From Rhizobacter sp. Root404 (lineage in GTDB: Bacteria; Pseudomonadota; Gammaproteobacteria; Burkholderiales; Burkholderiaceae_C), in assembly GCF_001425865.1 (NCBI RefSeq), contig NZ_LMDS01000004.1, positions 313,515 through 377,514 of the forward strand: DNA of 64,000 nt, written 5' to 3'. The translations under genes were made by a program, and so were the position numbers. Shown here in pieces: positions 36,296-43,746 of this stretch (position 1 is the first letter of the stretch; each line of letters begins with the position of its first letter). The notes beneath the pieces were generated by a model. The model made no database searches, had not been told where the DNA came from, and was given only the letters and a program-made list of their open reading frames with translations.

Positions 36296-37855
36296 TCAGA
36301 AGCGATGGCTCATGCCGACGAACGCGAGTGTCGCACTGTAGTCGTGATAACCGGCGACCGTCGTACTGAATCGCGTGTGCTCGACGCCCGCAAAGGCGGT
36401 TGTTCGCGGCGAAAGGGCCTGTCGCATGGCCAGGCGCAGGGTCCGCTCGTCGCTTACATCGCCCTCACGGGCCGCCACACCTTTGACCTTCGACCATCGT
36501 GCCAGGAGGTTTGCCGTAAGTTGTGGCGTGAGGCGACGACTGAATTGCACCGACCCCCCGGATTGCCGGCTGTCCGTCGTTGAAAGGGTCGACGACGCAA
36601 GCGGGTCTCCCTCGCGAGAAAGCCGAGTTCTCGTCTGGGCGTAGAGGATCAACGACGCCGCATTGCGCGCACTCAGCCAGGTCCAGTCCGCCTGGACGTT
36701 TGTGACCAGCTGTGGGTAGTTGGCCACGATGTCCACGGCGCCCGGGCTGCGCGTGTCCAGACCTCGACTGGCCACCACCTGATCGACGACGCCCTCGCGC
36801 GTCGCGGGGTCCGGGTAGCGGGTCGTTAGGATGGCGTCCAGGAAATTGCGCACATCGGCTCCACTTCGCACGCCAAATGAACTCGTCTCCAGCACCGGCT
36901 GGCGGCTGGCGTTGATGGAGAAGGACATCGACGGCATCCGGTGCCGGAACAGGAAGCTGCCCGATCGCCCGAAGAAGCGGTGCTCGAGTTCGGCCGACAG
37001 TTCGGTGCGCGGCCCGGGATTCCATTGCACCGCGGCGCCGTAACGCGTGTCGGTGTAGTCGGTGCCTGCGAACCGGCTGCGATCCATACCCACGATAGCG
37101 CCCAGCACGACGTGTTCGGCCACGGCGAAAGTACCTTGCGCCCGTCGGCCTTCGATCGTGAACCGGTTGCTCGTCGCGCGGCGCGTCTCGGTATCCAGGC
37201 GCGACAGTTCGATCGTCCCGCCGATCGGTGTCGGCTTGCGTGTGATGCGGGCGAGCGTCTGGTTCGTGAGCAGTTGGGCCGAGTCGCCTGCAGGGTGGAT
37301 CGTCAGACCCAGATCGTGGCGCACCAGCGCGGTGGTGTTCGAATCGATCTCGCGCTCGATGTAAGGACTGATCTGGTAGATGCCTTCGATGCGCCGATTC
37401 ACATCGCTTCCCTGGTAGGCGCGCGTTCCGAATTCATCCGCCTCCGACTGCCGGATGTGAGCACGGGCGTCCAGGTACACCCAACGATCCACGAGCGTCG
37501 ACTGAAGCGACGCGCGCAGGTCGGGCACCGCTCCACCCTGCTGCGAGCCGTTTGTATACCCGAACAAAGTGACCGCGGCATCGAGGTCGAACTTCATCGC
37601 GGCGCTGCGCCGAGACATCCGCAGTTGCGGCCGGACGGACAGGATGACGTCACTGCGCTCCTGCCCTTTCGGGTCCAGGTGGCCGTTGTCCGTCGCGCCG
37701 ATCTGGCTGCTCACCTCGAGGATCGCGGGTGGCGACTGTCTCGCCTCGCCCTCTGCGGGCAGCGTGAACTGGGCGTGCACCATCGCGACCGGCAGCACAC
37801 TGCCCCAGGCGATCGCGACAGCCTCGCACACGAGGCGTGAGCGGCGCGGGTCCAC
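36296..37855 (-). CDS. PEP-CTERM system-associated outer-membrane beta-barrel (TIGR03016-like)
   Basis: About 519 residues. A signal peptide (AVAIAWGSVLPVAMVHA) is followed by alternating beta strands with many Tyr/Arg/Thr residues, and the last residue is Phe (VGMSHRF), as in outer-membrane barrels. It fits the TIGR03016 proteins always found beside the XrtA EPS ATPase and export protein, and may be the outer-membrane exit pore or a partner of Wza. The start is uncertain: GTG at 37855, 5 nt after the export gene stop, gives a proper signal peptide but has no clear ribosome site; longer forms would overlap the export gene. Confidence 0.85.
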   Translation of the reverse strand: MDPRRSRLVCEAVAIAWGSVLPVAMVHAQFTLPAEGEARQSPPAILEVSSQIGATDNGHLDPKGQERSDVILSVRPQLRMSRRSAAMKFDLDAAVTLFGYTNGSQQGGAVPDLRASLQSTLVDRWVYLDARAHIRQSEADEFGTRAYQGSDVNRRIEGIYQISPYIEREIDSNTTALVRHDLGLTIHPAGDSAQLLTNQTLARITRKPTPIGGTIELSRLDTETRRATSNRFTIEGRRAQGTFAVAEHVVLGAIVGMDRSRFAGTDYTDTRYGAAVQWNPGPRTELSAELEHRFFGRSGSFLFRHRMPSMSFSINASRQPVLETSSFGVRSGADVRNFLDAILTTRYPDPATREGVVDQVVASRGLDTRSPGAVDIVANYPQLVTNVQADWTWLSARNAASLILYAQTRTRLSREGDPLASSTLSTTDSRQSGGSVQFSRRLTPQLTANLLARWSKVKGVAAREGDVSDERTLRLAMRQALSPRTTAFAGVEHTRFSTTVAGYHDYSATLAFVGMSHRF

Positions 37856-37860
37856 GCGGC

Positions 37861-38535
37861 TCAGAACCAGCTTTGCGGGACGATGATCACGTCGCCGGGC
37901 ATCATCGCGACGTTGGCCGAGATGTCGCCGCGCCGCAGCAGGTCCTTGAGTCTGATGCTGTACTGCTTGCCGCCCTCGGCGCCGCGGATCAGGATCGCGC
38001 CGTTGCCATCGGCGAAATCGGTCAGGCCGCCCACCTGGATCATGACGTCGAGCATTGTCATGTTCTGCCGGTACGGCACGGCCTGCGTCTTCGCAGCCTC
38101 CCCGACGATGCGGATCTGATCGGAATAGACCCCCTGGAAGGTCGAGACGACGATGCTGACCACCGGCTCGCGGATGTACTTGCCGAGTGCCCGTTCGACG
38201 TCGCGCGAGAGGTCCGCCGGGTTGCGACCAGCCGCCTGCATGTCCTCGACCAGCGGCATCGAGATCATGCCGTCGGGACGCACGGTGATCGTCGCGGACA
38301 GCTCGGGGTTGCGCCAGACGACGACGTTGAGTGTGTCGAGCGGGCCGATCTTGTAGCGCAGGCTCGGCGCGTCGACCGCCTGGGGCGCAGGCGGGTACGA
38401 CGGGCGGGTCGAGCAGGCGGCGACGGCGCCGAGCGCGATCATCGGCACGACCAGGAGCGCCCGCCGTCTGCCGGCTATCCGGCGATCGGCTCGCTCTGCT
38501 TCGAGGGGATTGCGGGCGAACGTGAAGCTGTCCAT
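37861..38535 (-). CDS. XrtA/PEP-CTERM system exopolysaccharide export protein (Wza-like)
   Basis: A 224-residue lipoprotein. The signal region ends in a lipobox (VAACS) around residue 41. It contains a Poly_export domain (YKIGPLDTLNVVVWRNPELS) and a SLBB domain (IRIVGEAAKTQAVPYRQN, then ILIRGAEGGKQ). It forms the outer-membrane/periplasmic exit channel for the polymer in Wza-type systems, though it is shorter than E. coli Wza and lacks its C-terminal amphipathic helix, as is usual in XrtA loci. GGAGAG lies 6-7 nt before the ATG at 38535. Its 5' end overlaps the 3' end of the upstream fusion gene by 61 bp. Confidence 0.92.
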   Translation of the reverse strand: MDSFTFARNPLEAERADRRIAGRRRALLVVPMIALGAVAACSTRPSYPPAPQAVDAPSLRYKIGPLDTLNVVVWRNPELSATITVRPDGMISMPLVEDMQAAGRNPADLSRDVERALGKYIREPVVSIVVSTFQGVYSDQIRIVGEAAKTQAVPYRQNMTMLDVMIQVGGLTDFADGNGAILIRGAEGGKQYSIRLKDLLRRGDISANVAMMPGDVIIVPQSWF

Positions 38536-40511
38536 TTGATTCTCTCCAGAAGGCCGAGCCACTCAGACAGGAATGCGGCCATGCGTGGCGCAGCGTGACC
38601 ATCCCAGCGCGGCGGCGTGTCGACCTCGCGCCCGCCGTTGAACACGAACTGCCAGACCGCACGGGTGACGCGCGCCACGCTGCGATCGGTCTCGGCATCG
38701 TTCAGCCAGCCGCCGTCCGCGGCCTGCCCGACATGACGCGCGCCGAGCGAGATGGCCGGCACGTGCAGCGCCGCAGCCTCTTCGATCACGTCGAGGCAAT
38801 CGGTCAGCGCGCAGGTCGCGTCGCGCAGGAGGCTGACGAATCCCGCATGGCCCAGCTCGTCGGTGCAGGTCACGTGGCACCCCTGCAGCATGCGCGAGAG
38901 CTGAGGATCCGCCAGATTCGCGCGTCGCATCGGCCACACGAGCGGCAGGTCGCGGCTCACCTCGCGCAGCAGCGTCAGCAGCTCCTGCGAGCGACGCGAC
39001 GTCGCGTCGTTGTCCCAGGCCTTCAGTGCCACGACACCGTAGCCGCGCCGTTCATCCCGGAGTGCGGCGCCGATGTCGTGCCCGGCCGTCTCGGCGTCGC
39101 GCATCTCCATCTGAAGGGCGAATCGCACCGCATCGATCAGCGGGTTGCCGAGGTCGACGGTCAGCGTCGCCGGGTCGGGTTCGGTCGCGTACGCGGACGG
39201 CTGGCATTGGAACCGCACATCCGCGATCCGCGCGATCGCCGCCCGCGGCGAGGCCGGGTCCAGCAACTCGCCGGCGCCCTGAGGATCGCTGCAGACATGC
39301 ACCAGCGGCACGTCGTGCTCCTGACAGATCAGCGCACAGCACTGGGAACTCGCATTCCCGTCGAACACGATCACCGCCTTCGGCCGGTACCGCTCCAGCG
39401 CCGCCTCGAAGCGGGTCGACAACTGGTTCAGCTCGAGCGGCCAGGTGGTACTCAATTCGACCGGCTCGGCGGCGAGCCCGACAAACTCGTGAAGCGGGCG
39501 ATTCAGCTCCCAGGGCACGGGGTCGGAGGCGCCGAGCAGCAACGGTGGCGGCAGGTCCGCGCGAGCCTGGATGGCAAGAAGCAAGGGAACGGCCTTGACA
39601 TGATCGCTGCGCCCGCTCGCCACGATCATCAGCACGCCGTGCCGGTCCGCCGGCCTTGGCGCGACCGGGTTCGCAGTGCGGTGCACCGCACCGGGCTGTG
39701 CGTTGTCCGTCTCCGCCCGCAGCGCACGGGCCACGGTGAAGACGCAGGGTGAGTCGATGTGCGCGCCACCGGCGAGCATCTGCGCGAGCAGCAACCGGTT
39801 CGCCAGCACGTTGATCCGCCGCGCAACCCCCTCGGTGCAGCGGTGGATTTCGTCGAACGCCGCCGCGTCGAACGACGGCACACCGACCCAACCCACCTTG
39901 CGCAGACGATGCTCGACATAGCCTTGCGTCTGCCCGGGCCCCATCGCGCCGATGTGGCACACCTGCTGGACGACGGCGTCCAGCGTCGCCGGGAACGCAC
40001 GCGCGACGTGCGCGCGGAGTTCGGGATGGCCGACGAGGCAGATCCGGAACGCCACCTGCGTGGCCGCCCCGAGTTCGGCCAGCTCGCGCAGGCGTTGCAA
40101 CGCCTCGGACGACAGATTCTGGGCCTCGTCGATCGCAAGCACGGCGCGGCCGCCCGCGAGCGCGAGGAAGCGGTGGCGCAGCAAGTCCGTGGCGTCCCGG
40201 GGCATCTCGCCGGTCGTGACGGCACCGAACTGGAGGGCCGCGGCCTGCACGACCTCCACCGCGTCGAGTTGGGTGCTGACCAGGTGCGCGACGGCCACGC
40301 CCTCCGCCCGCCACTGGGCGATCAGGAATCGCAGCACGGTGCTCTTGCCGGCCCCCAGGTCGCCGGCGATCACCAGCACCGGCCGCTCGTCCTCGAAGAT
40401 CTGCCGCATCGCCGCGAGGGCGTCGACGTGGCTGGCGCCGTCGAACAGGAACTCGGGATCGGGGCTCAACCGAAAAGGCGGGGCCTCCAGACCGAAATGC
40501 CTTTCGTACAT
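38475..40511 (-). CDS. Fusion of XrtA-type ATPase and degenerate WecB-like UDP-GlcNAc 2-epimerase domain
   Basis: A 678-residue protein. Residues ~1-280 are an ExeA-like ATPase very like the one at 35422-36288: MYERHFGLEAPPFRLSPDP, Walker A AGDLGAGKSTVLR, Walker B AVLAIDEAQNLSS, and GVARRINVLANRLLL. Residues ~310-660 have the order of motifs of non-hydrolysing UDP-GlcNAc 2-epimerase (WecB): GNPLIDAV, and FVSLLRDATCALTDCLDVIEE in the place of the nucleotide-binding TDSGGIQEE. The residues known to matter in E. coli WecB (Asp95, Glu117, Glu131, His213) appear lost: the HGD, HVEAG, PEE and HRRE positions read FDG, HVCSD, SPR and KAWD. So this domain probably binds or senses a sugar nucleotide, or is structural. 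ATG at 40511 matches the paralogue's N-terminus. Confidence 0.88.
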   Translation of the reverse strand: MYERHFGLEAPPFRLSPDPEFLFDGASHVDALAAMRQIFEDERPVLVIAGDLGAGKSTVLRFLIAQWRAEGVAVAHLVSTQLDAVEVVQAAALQFGAVTTGEMPRDATDLLRHRFLALAGGRAVLAIDEAQNLSSEALQRLRELAELGAATQVAFRICLVGHPELRAHVARAFPATLDAVVQQVCHIGAMGPGQTQGYVEHRLRKVGWVGVPSFDAAAFDEIHRCTEGVARRINVLANRLLLAQMLAGGAHIDSPCVFTVARALRAETDNAQPGAVHRTANPVAPRPADRHGVLMIVASGRSDHVKAVPLLLAIQARADLPPPLLLGASDPVPWELNRPLHEFVGLAAEPVELSTTWPLELNQLSTRFEAALERYRPKAVIVFDGNASSQCCALICQEHDVPLVHVCSDPQGAGELLDPASPRAAIARIADVRFQCQPSAYATEPDPATLTVDLGNPLIDAVRFALQMEMRDAETAGHDIGAALRDERRGYGVVALKAWDNDATSRRSQELLTLLREVSRDLPLVWPMRRANLADPQLSRMLQGCHVTCTDELGHAGFVSLLRDATCALTDCLDVIEEAAALHVPAISLGARHVGQAADGGWLNDAETDRSVARVTRAVWQFVFNGGREVDTPPRWDGHAAPRMAAFLSEWLGLLERIKWTASRSPAIPSKQSEPIAG

Positions 40512-40542
40512 GGCTTGCCCGCATCCAGCCCGAGCAGCCGCG

Positions 40543-41391
40543 CTACGGACGTGCGCAGGGCACGGGCACAGGGCGCCACCCGACGCCACCCCGCGCCTTG
40601 CGCCGTTCCCCGGATCCGTCGTCGGTCTGGCGCCGCGCGCCCTGGGAGAAGGCCTGCAGGCGGTCGATGTCGAGGATCTCGACTTCGCGGTTGTCGACGT
40701 CGAGCAGGCCCCAATCCGCCATCATCTTCAAGGACCGGCTGATCGTCTCGTGCGCGACGCCCAGGTAACTCGCGATGTCGCGCCGGGTCATGCGCAACAG
40801 CAGCCGGCGCGGCGATTGGCCATCTGCGGCCATGCGACGGGAAAGTTGCAGAAGGAACCGCGCCAGCCGCGCTTCCGAGGATACGGCGGCCATCACGTCG
40901 GTGTGCTCGCTCTGGCGGGCCAGCGCGCTGCTGAACAGCATGTGAAGCGCGCGGCCGAACGCCGGCGTGCGCTCCGAGTAGGCAAACAGATCGCGCACCA
41001 GAAGCACAAACGTCGTCGACTCCTCGAGCGCAATCGCCTCGTTGGGATGCTCATCCAGGCACAAGGCGTCGAAGCCGAGCATGGCGGTGCGTCCCGCGAA
41101 GCCCAAGACCTGCTCGTAGCCATCCCGCTCGGTGTGGAAGATCTTGAATGATCCGCTTCTGACGATCTGCACCGACTCGACCCGCCCTCCCTCATGGAAC
41201 AGGGTCTCGCCGCTGCGCAGGCGCCGTACCGGCACCGGCAGGTCGAGCAGGCCTCCAAGGGCCAGTTCTCGCACCCCCATCAACCGCAGCAGATCACCCA
41301 TCGTCGTGCTCGCCATGGGCGGGGATCTCCCGGGAGGAACGAACGCCGGGAGGTCCGAAGAAGCTCCAAATTCGATGGTGCAGTTGTTCAT
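40543..41391 (-). CDS. Crp/Fnr-family transcription regulator
   Basis: A 282-residue regulator. A cyclic-nucleotide-binding fold (~45-160; LRSGETLFHEGGRVESVQIV) is followed by a dimer helix and a C-terminal winged helix-turn-helix (RMTRRDIASYLGVAHETISRSL). The N-terminal iron-sulfur cysteines of Fnr are absent. A tail of ~40 residues after the HTH is unusual. The start could be 41391 or 41316; the latter has GGGAGA 9 nt upstream. It opens the leftward export operon and is divergent from the response regulator at 41742, so it may control EPS export genes and itself. Confidence 0.9.
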   Translation of the reverse strand: MNNCTIEFGASSDLPAFVPPGRSPPMASTTMGDLLRLMGVRELALGGLLDLPVPVRRLRSGETLFHEGGRVESVQIVRSGSFKIFHTERDGYEQVLGFAGRTAMLGFDALCLDEHPNEAIALEESTTFVLLVRDLFAYSERTPAFGRALHMLFSSALARQSEHTDVMAAVSSEARLARFLLQLSRRMAADGQSPRRLLLRMTRRDIASYLGVAHETISRSLKMMADWGLLDVDNREVEILDIDRLQAFSQGARRQTDDGSGERRKARGGVGWRPVPVPCARP

Positions 41392-41481
41392 GAAAGGAGG
41401 TTGTGCTGTGAGCAGTTGTTGCCAGCTTGCGGTTGGCGAAACCTTTTGAACATCGGAACTCTCACCAGATTTCGGTTCACT

Positions 41482-41646
41482 GCTCCCCTAGGGATCAAAA
41501 ACTCGTCTCGTCCAGGATTAGGAATATTCCTAGCGCGCGCCTGGCCGTATGCGCTCAACGCCCGGTACGGTCCGAAACGCCCCGCCGGCGGGCTCCGCCG
41601 CGAGAACACGCGATCCGGGGGAGGCACCTCCCTAACCTAGGGGAGC
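41482..41646. repeat. 11-bp inverted repeat pair with CCTAGG core
   Basis: GCTCCCCTAGG at 41482-41492 and its exact reverse complement CCTAGGGGAGC at 41636-41646, 143 bp apart. Spacing is too long for a terminator and suits a pair of operator half-sites or two binding sites of one dimeric regulator. Confidence 0.6.
41519..41532. promoter_or_regulatory. 14-bp perfect palindrome, candidate operator
   Basis: TAGGAATATTCCTA is a perfect palindrome between the two divergent regulators, 27 bp from the nearest half of the 11-bp repeat. It could be bound by the Crp-type protein or, more likely by shape, by a NarL/FixJ-type response regulator. No functional proof. Confidence 0.45.
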
Positions 41647-41741
41647 GGAAACGGGTCTTGCGGTTGCACACTAGGTGTCAGGTGAATGCAACCGTCTGAG
41701 CAGGCGTCTTGCCCGGTGGCAATGGTTGCGTGACCGACAAG

Positions 41742-42572
41742 ATGAACTTGCCCTACCCGTTCCACGAACGTGACAGTCGCCATCCAAAGTCTCGCCTCGA
41801 GCCTACGTCGGTTCGGCTGACGCCGGAGCCCGCACCCGACACGGGGCGCCGCCTGTTGTTGGTCGACGATCACACGATCGTTCGCGAGGGCATCAAGTGC
41901 ATTCTCGAATCGCCGGATTTGCCATGGTCCGTCACCGAGGCGGAGTCCGGCTACAGGGCGCTCGAGTGGCTGGGCGAGCGCTCCTTCGCCATCGCGGTTG
42001 TCGATCTTTCGCTGCCCGGCATGCCCGGCCTCGAACTGATCCGCCGCATTCGCACGGAGCACCCGCGCCTGCCGGTGATGGTGCTGAGCATGCACCACGA
42101 AGAACAATACGCCGTCCGCGCGTTCAAGGCGGGGGCCACGGGCTACCTGACCAAGGACAGCGCCGCCACGGGCCTGTTGAGCGCCGCTGAGATCGTTGCT
42201 TCGGGCGGTGTCTGCCTGCCCGACGGATTTGCCGACAAGGTCGTGCAACAGATGTGCGGCCTGGCCGAGAGGCCTCGCCACTCGACGCTTTCCGATCGCG
42301 AGTTCGACGTGCTGTATCGGATCGTCGCCGGCCAGCGCATGACCGACATCGCGTCGGCACTTCACCTGTCGGTCGCGACCGTCAGCAACCACAAGGCGCG
42401 CATCAAGGAGAAGTTGGAACTTCCGAACATGGCCGCGCTGATCCGGTATTCGACGCTGCATGGGCTGGACCAGTACAGCGCGGAACCCATGGCAGCCCAT
42501 CGGGGCGGCGAACGAGCCGGCGGCTTGACAGGTTCGAAGCACGATGAATCGCTGAGACCGCGTGGCCCGTGA
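41742..42572 (+). CDS. NarL/FixJ-type response regulator
   Basis: About 276 residues. The receiver domain has LLLVDDHTIVREGIK, the phospho-acceptor Asp in IAVVDLSLPGM, and TGYLTKDSAA. The C-terminal LuxR-type HTH is SDREFDVLYRIVAGQRMTDIASALHLSVATVSNHK cut to its core LSDREFDVL-like start and ALHLSVATVSNHK. A ~35-residue basic tail follows. The start is uncertain; the ATG at 41742 is used because the upstream TTG and GTG lack ribosome sites. It is a paralogue of the regulator at 42938 (identical stretches in receiver and HTH). No partner kinase is adjacent; the kinase at 52192 is the nearest HisKA_3-type one. Confidence 0.9.
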   Translation: MNLPYPFHERDSRHPKSRLEPTSVRLTPEPAPDTGRRLLLVDDHTIVREGIKCILESPDLPWSVTEAESGYRALEWLGERSFAIAVVDLSLPGMPGLELIRRIRTEHPRLPVMVLSMHHEEQYAVRAFKAGATGYLTKDSAATGLLSAAEIVASGGVCLPDGFADKVVQQMCGLAERPRHSTLSDREFDVLYRIVAGQRMTDIASALHLSVATVSNHKARIKEKLELPNMAALIRYSTLHGLDQYSAEPMAAHRGGERAGGLTGSKHDESLRPRGP

Positions 42573-42662
42573 ATTGACTCGGCTCAACGCGGTCGATTCA
42601 TCGCGAAGTAGATTGTGCATTCGGTGGTGCGTCGACGCGTTGCCGCTCCAAGGAGACAACCC

Positions 42663-42800
42663 ATGAGCGGTCTTCGTGCAATTTCATGCCTGCTCCTGGC
42701 GTCCCTGATCGGCCTCGCCGCCTGCGACAAGCTGAAACCGCCCGTCCCGTCCACGGACATCGGCGCGTCGGCGCCGAAGGCCACGACACCTGGACCCTGA
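42663..42800 (+). CDS. Small lipoprotein, 45 residues
   Basis: A tiny envelope lipoprotein: N-terminal MSGLRAISCLLLASLIGLAAC with lipobox LAAC, then ~24 residues rich in Lys, Pro and Ser (DKLKPPVPSTD). AAGGAG lies 8 nt before the ATG. It is too short for most automatic gene calls but has every mark of a processed lipoprotein. It sits between two paralogous response regulators. Possible roles as a stress sensor or entericidin-like peptide are guesses. Confidence 0.75.
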   Translation: MSGLRAISCLLLASLIGLAACDKLKPPVPSTDIGASAPKATTPGP

Positions 42801-42821
42801 CGCCCATCGCTGCGCCCGACG

Positions 42822-42842
42822 GCCCCCCCAACAAAGGGGGGC
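42822..42842 (+). terminator. G/C hairpin after the small lipoprotein gene
   Basis: GCCCCCC (42822-42828) pairs with GGGGGGC (42836-42842) around a 7-nt CAACAAA loop, 22 bp past the lipoprotein stop. No T run follows, so termination is likely weak or it is an mRNA-stabilising hairpin. Confidence 0.45.
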
Positions 42843-42937
42843 GACGCGCATCTTGCCCCGCGCATCCGTTACGCTCGAAGATCGACACCGCTTCCGAATG
42901 TTCGGAAGCGACGTTCGTCACGGGAAGGTCATCGGTC

Positions 42938-43597
42938 ATGAACGCCCCGTCAACGCCGACATGCCCCGCGCGGCTGCTGCTGGTGGACGATCACACGATC
43001 GTGCGAGAGGGCATCAAGCGCCTCCTCGCGCCTCTGGCAGGGCAATGGACACTGAGCGAAGCCGGCAGTGCCCGCGAGGCGCTCGACTGCCTGCGTCGCG
43101 ACAACCATGCGATTGCCATCGTCGATCTCTCGATGCCCGGGATGACAGGCCTGGAGCTGATCCGCCGCATCAAGGCGGACCATCCGAGCGTGGCGGTCGT
43201 GGTGCTGACGATGCATGCCGAGGAGCAGTACGCGATGCGCGCCTTCAAGGCCGGAGCCAAGGGCTACCTCACCAAGGACAGCGCCGCCGCCGAACTGATC
43301 GTGGCGCTGCACAAGGTGGCTGCCGGCGGCACCTACATCACGGCCCGACTCGCCGAGCGGGTGGTCCGTCAGCTGAACGGCGCGACGCCGACGCCGCGCG
43401 TCGACGGGCTCTCCGATCGTGAGCTCGACGTGCTCCACCGCCTGGTGGCCGGGCAACGCCTGACGGAGATCGCCGACGCCTTGCACCTCTCGGTGAAGAC
43501 GGTCAGCGCGCACAAGACACGGATCCAGGAAAAGTTGCAGCTGCCCAGCATGGCGGCGCTGATCCGCTACGGCATGGAGCAGCAGCTCGTGCGGTGA
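42938..43597 (+). CDS. NarL/FixJ-type response regulator
   Basis: A 219-residue regulator of normal length. Receiver: LLLVDDHTIVREGIKRLL, Asp in IAIVDLSMPGM, and KGYLTKDSAA. LuxR-type HTH: LSDRELDVLHRLVAGQRL and ALHLSVKTVSAHK. The ATG at 42938 is the one that puts the receiver at residue ~12; longer in-frame extension upstream would cross the small lipoprotein. It is a clear paralogue of 41742-42572. Targets unknown; the position between the EPS locus and the efflux operon suggests envelope or biofilm control. Confidence 0.92.
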   Translation: MNAPSTPTCPARLLLVDDHTIVREGIKRLLAPLAGQWTLSEAGSAREALDCLRRDNHAIAIVDLSMPGMTGLELIRRIKADHPSVAVVVLTMHAEEQYAMRAFKAGAKGYLTKDSAAAELIVALHKVAAGGTYITARLAERVVRQLNGATPTPRVDGLSDRELDVLHRLVAGQRLTEIADALHLSVKTVSAHKTRIQEKLQLPSMAALIRYGMEQQLVR

Positions 43598-43637
43598 ACA
43601 CCCGAACCGCAGCGGCCTAGAGTCGCCTCGGTGGAGA

Positions 43638-43666
43638 AGGACGGGGCGGGGTTTCAGCCTCGTCCT
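43638..43666 (+). terminator. Possible terminator after the second response regulator
   Basis: AGGACGGGG (43638-43646) can pair with CCTCGTCCT (43658-43666) with one G-T pair and an 11-nt loop. It falls between the regulator stop (43597) and the exporter operon. No T run. Confidence 0.3.
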
Positions 43667-43746
43667 CCGCGTACCCGATCCAGGCCGCATGAACTGCCCT
43701 GGTGATCCGCGCGCCGCGTTGACGCGGGTCAAGCGCCCAGTGTCCG

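Larger units (their letters stand above)
41392..41741. promoter_or_regulatory. Divergent control region between Crp-type and NarL-type regulators
   Basis: About 350 bp without a supported gene. It is clearly more AT-rich than its surroundings between ~41400 and 41535 and holds two inverted structures listed separately (11-bp inverted repeat 41482/41646 and 14-bp palindrome at 41519). Promoters for both divergent regulators are expected here. The response-regulator start is uncertain (TTG 41709, GTG or ATG 41742), so the region may be 30 bp shorter. Confidence 0.6.

Noticed and set aside
41391..41449. AGGAGG followed by a short GTG frame on the plus strand upstream of the Crp-type gene
   Set aside because: The frame is only about 13 codons (SSCCQLAVGETF) and lies in the regulator's 5' region; no support beyond the ribosome-like site.
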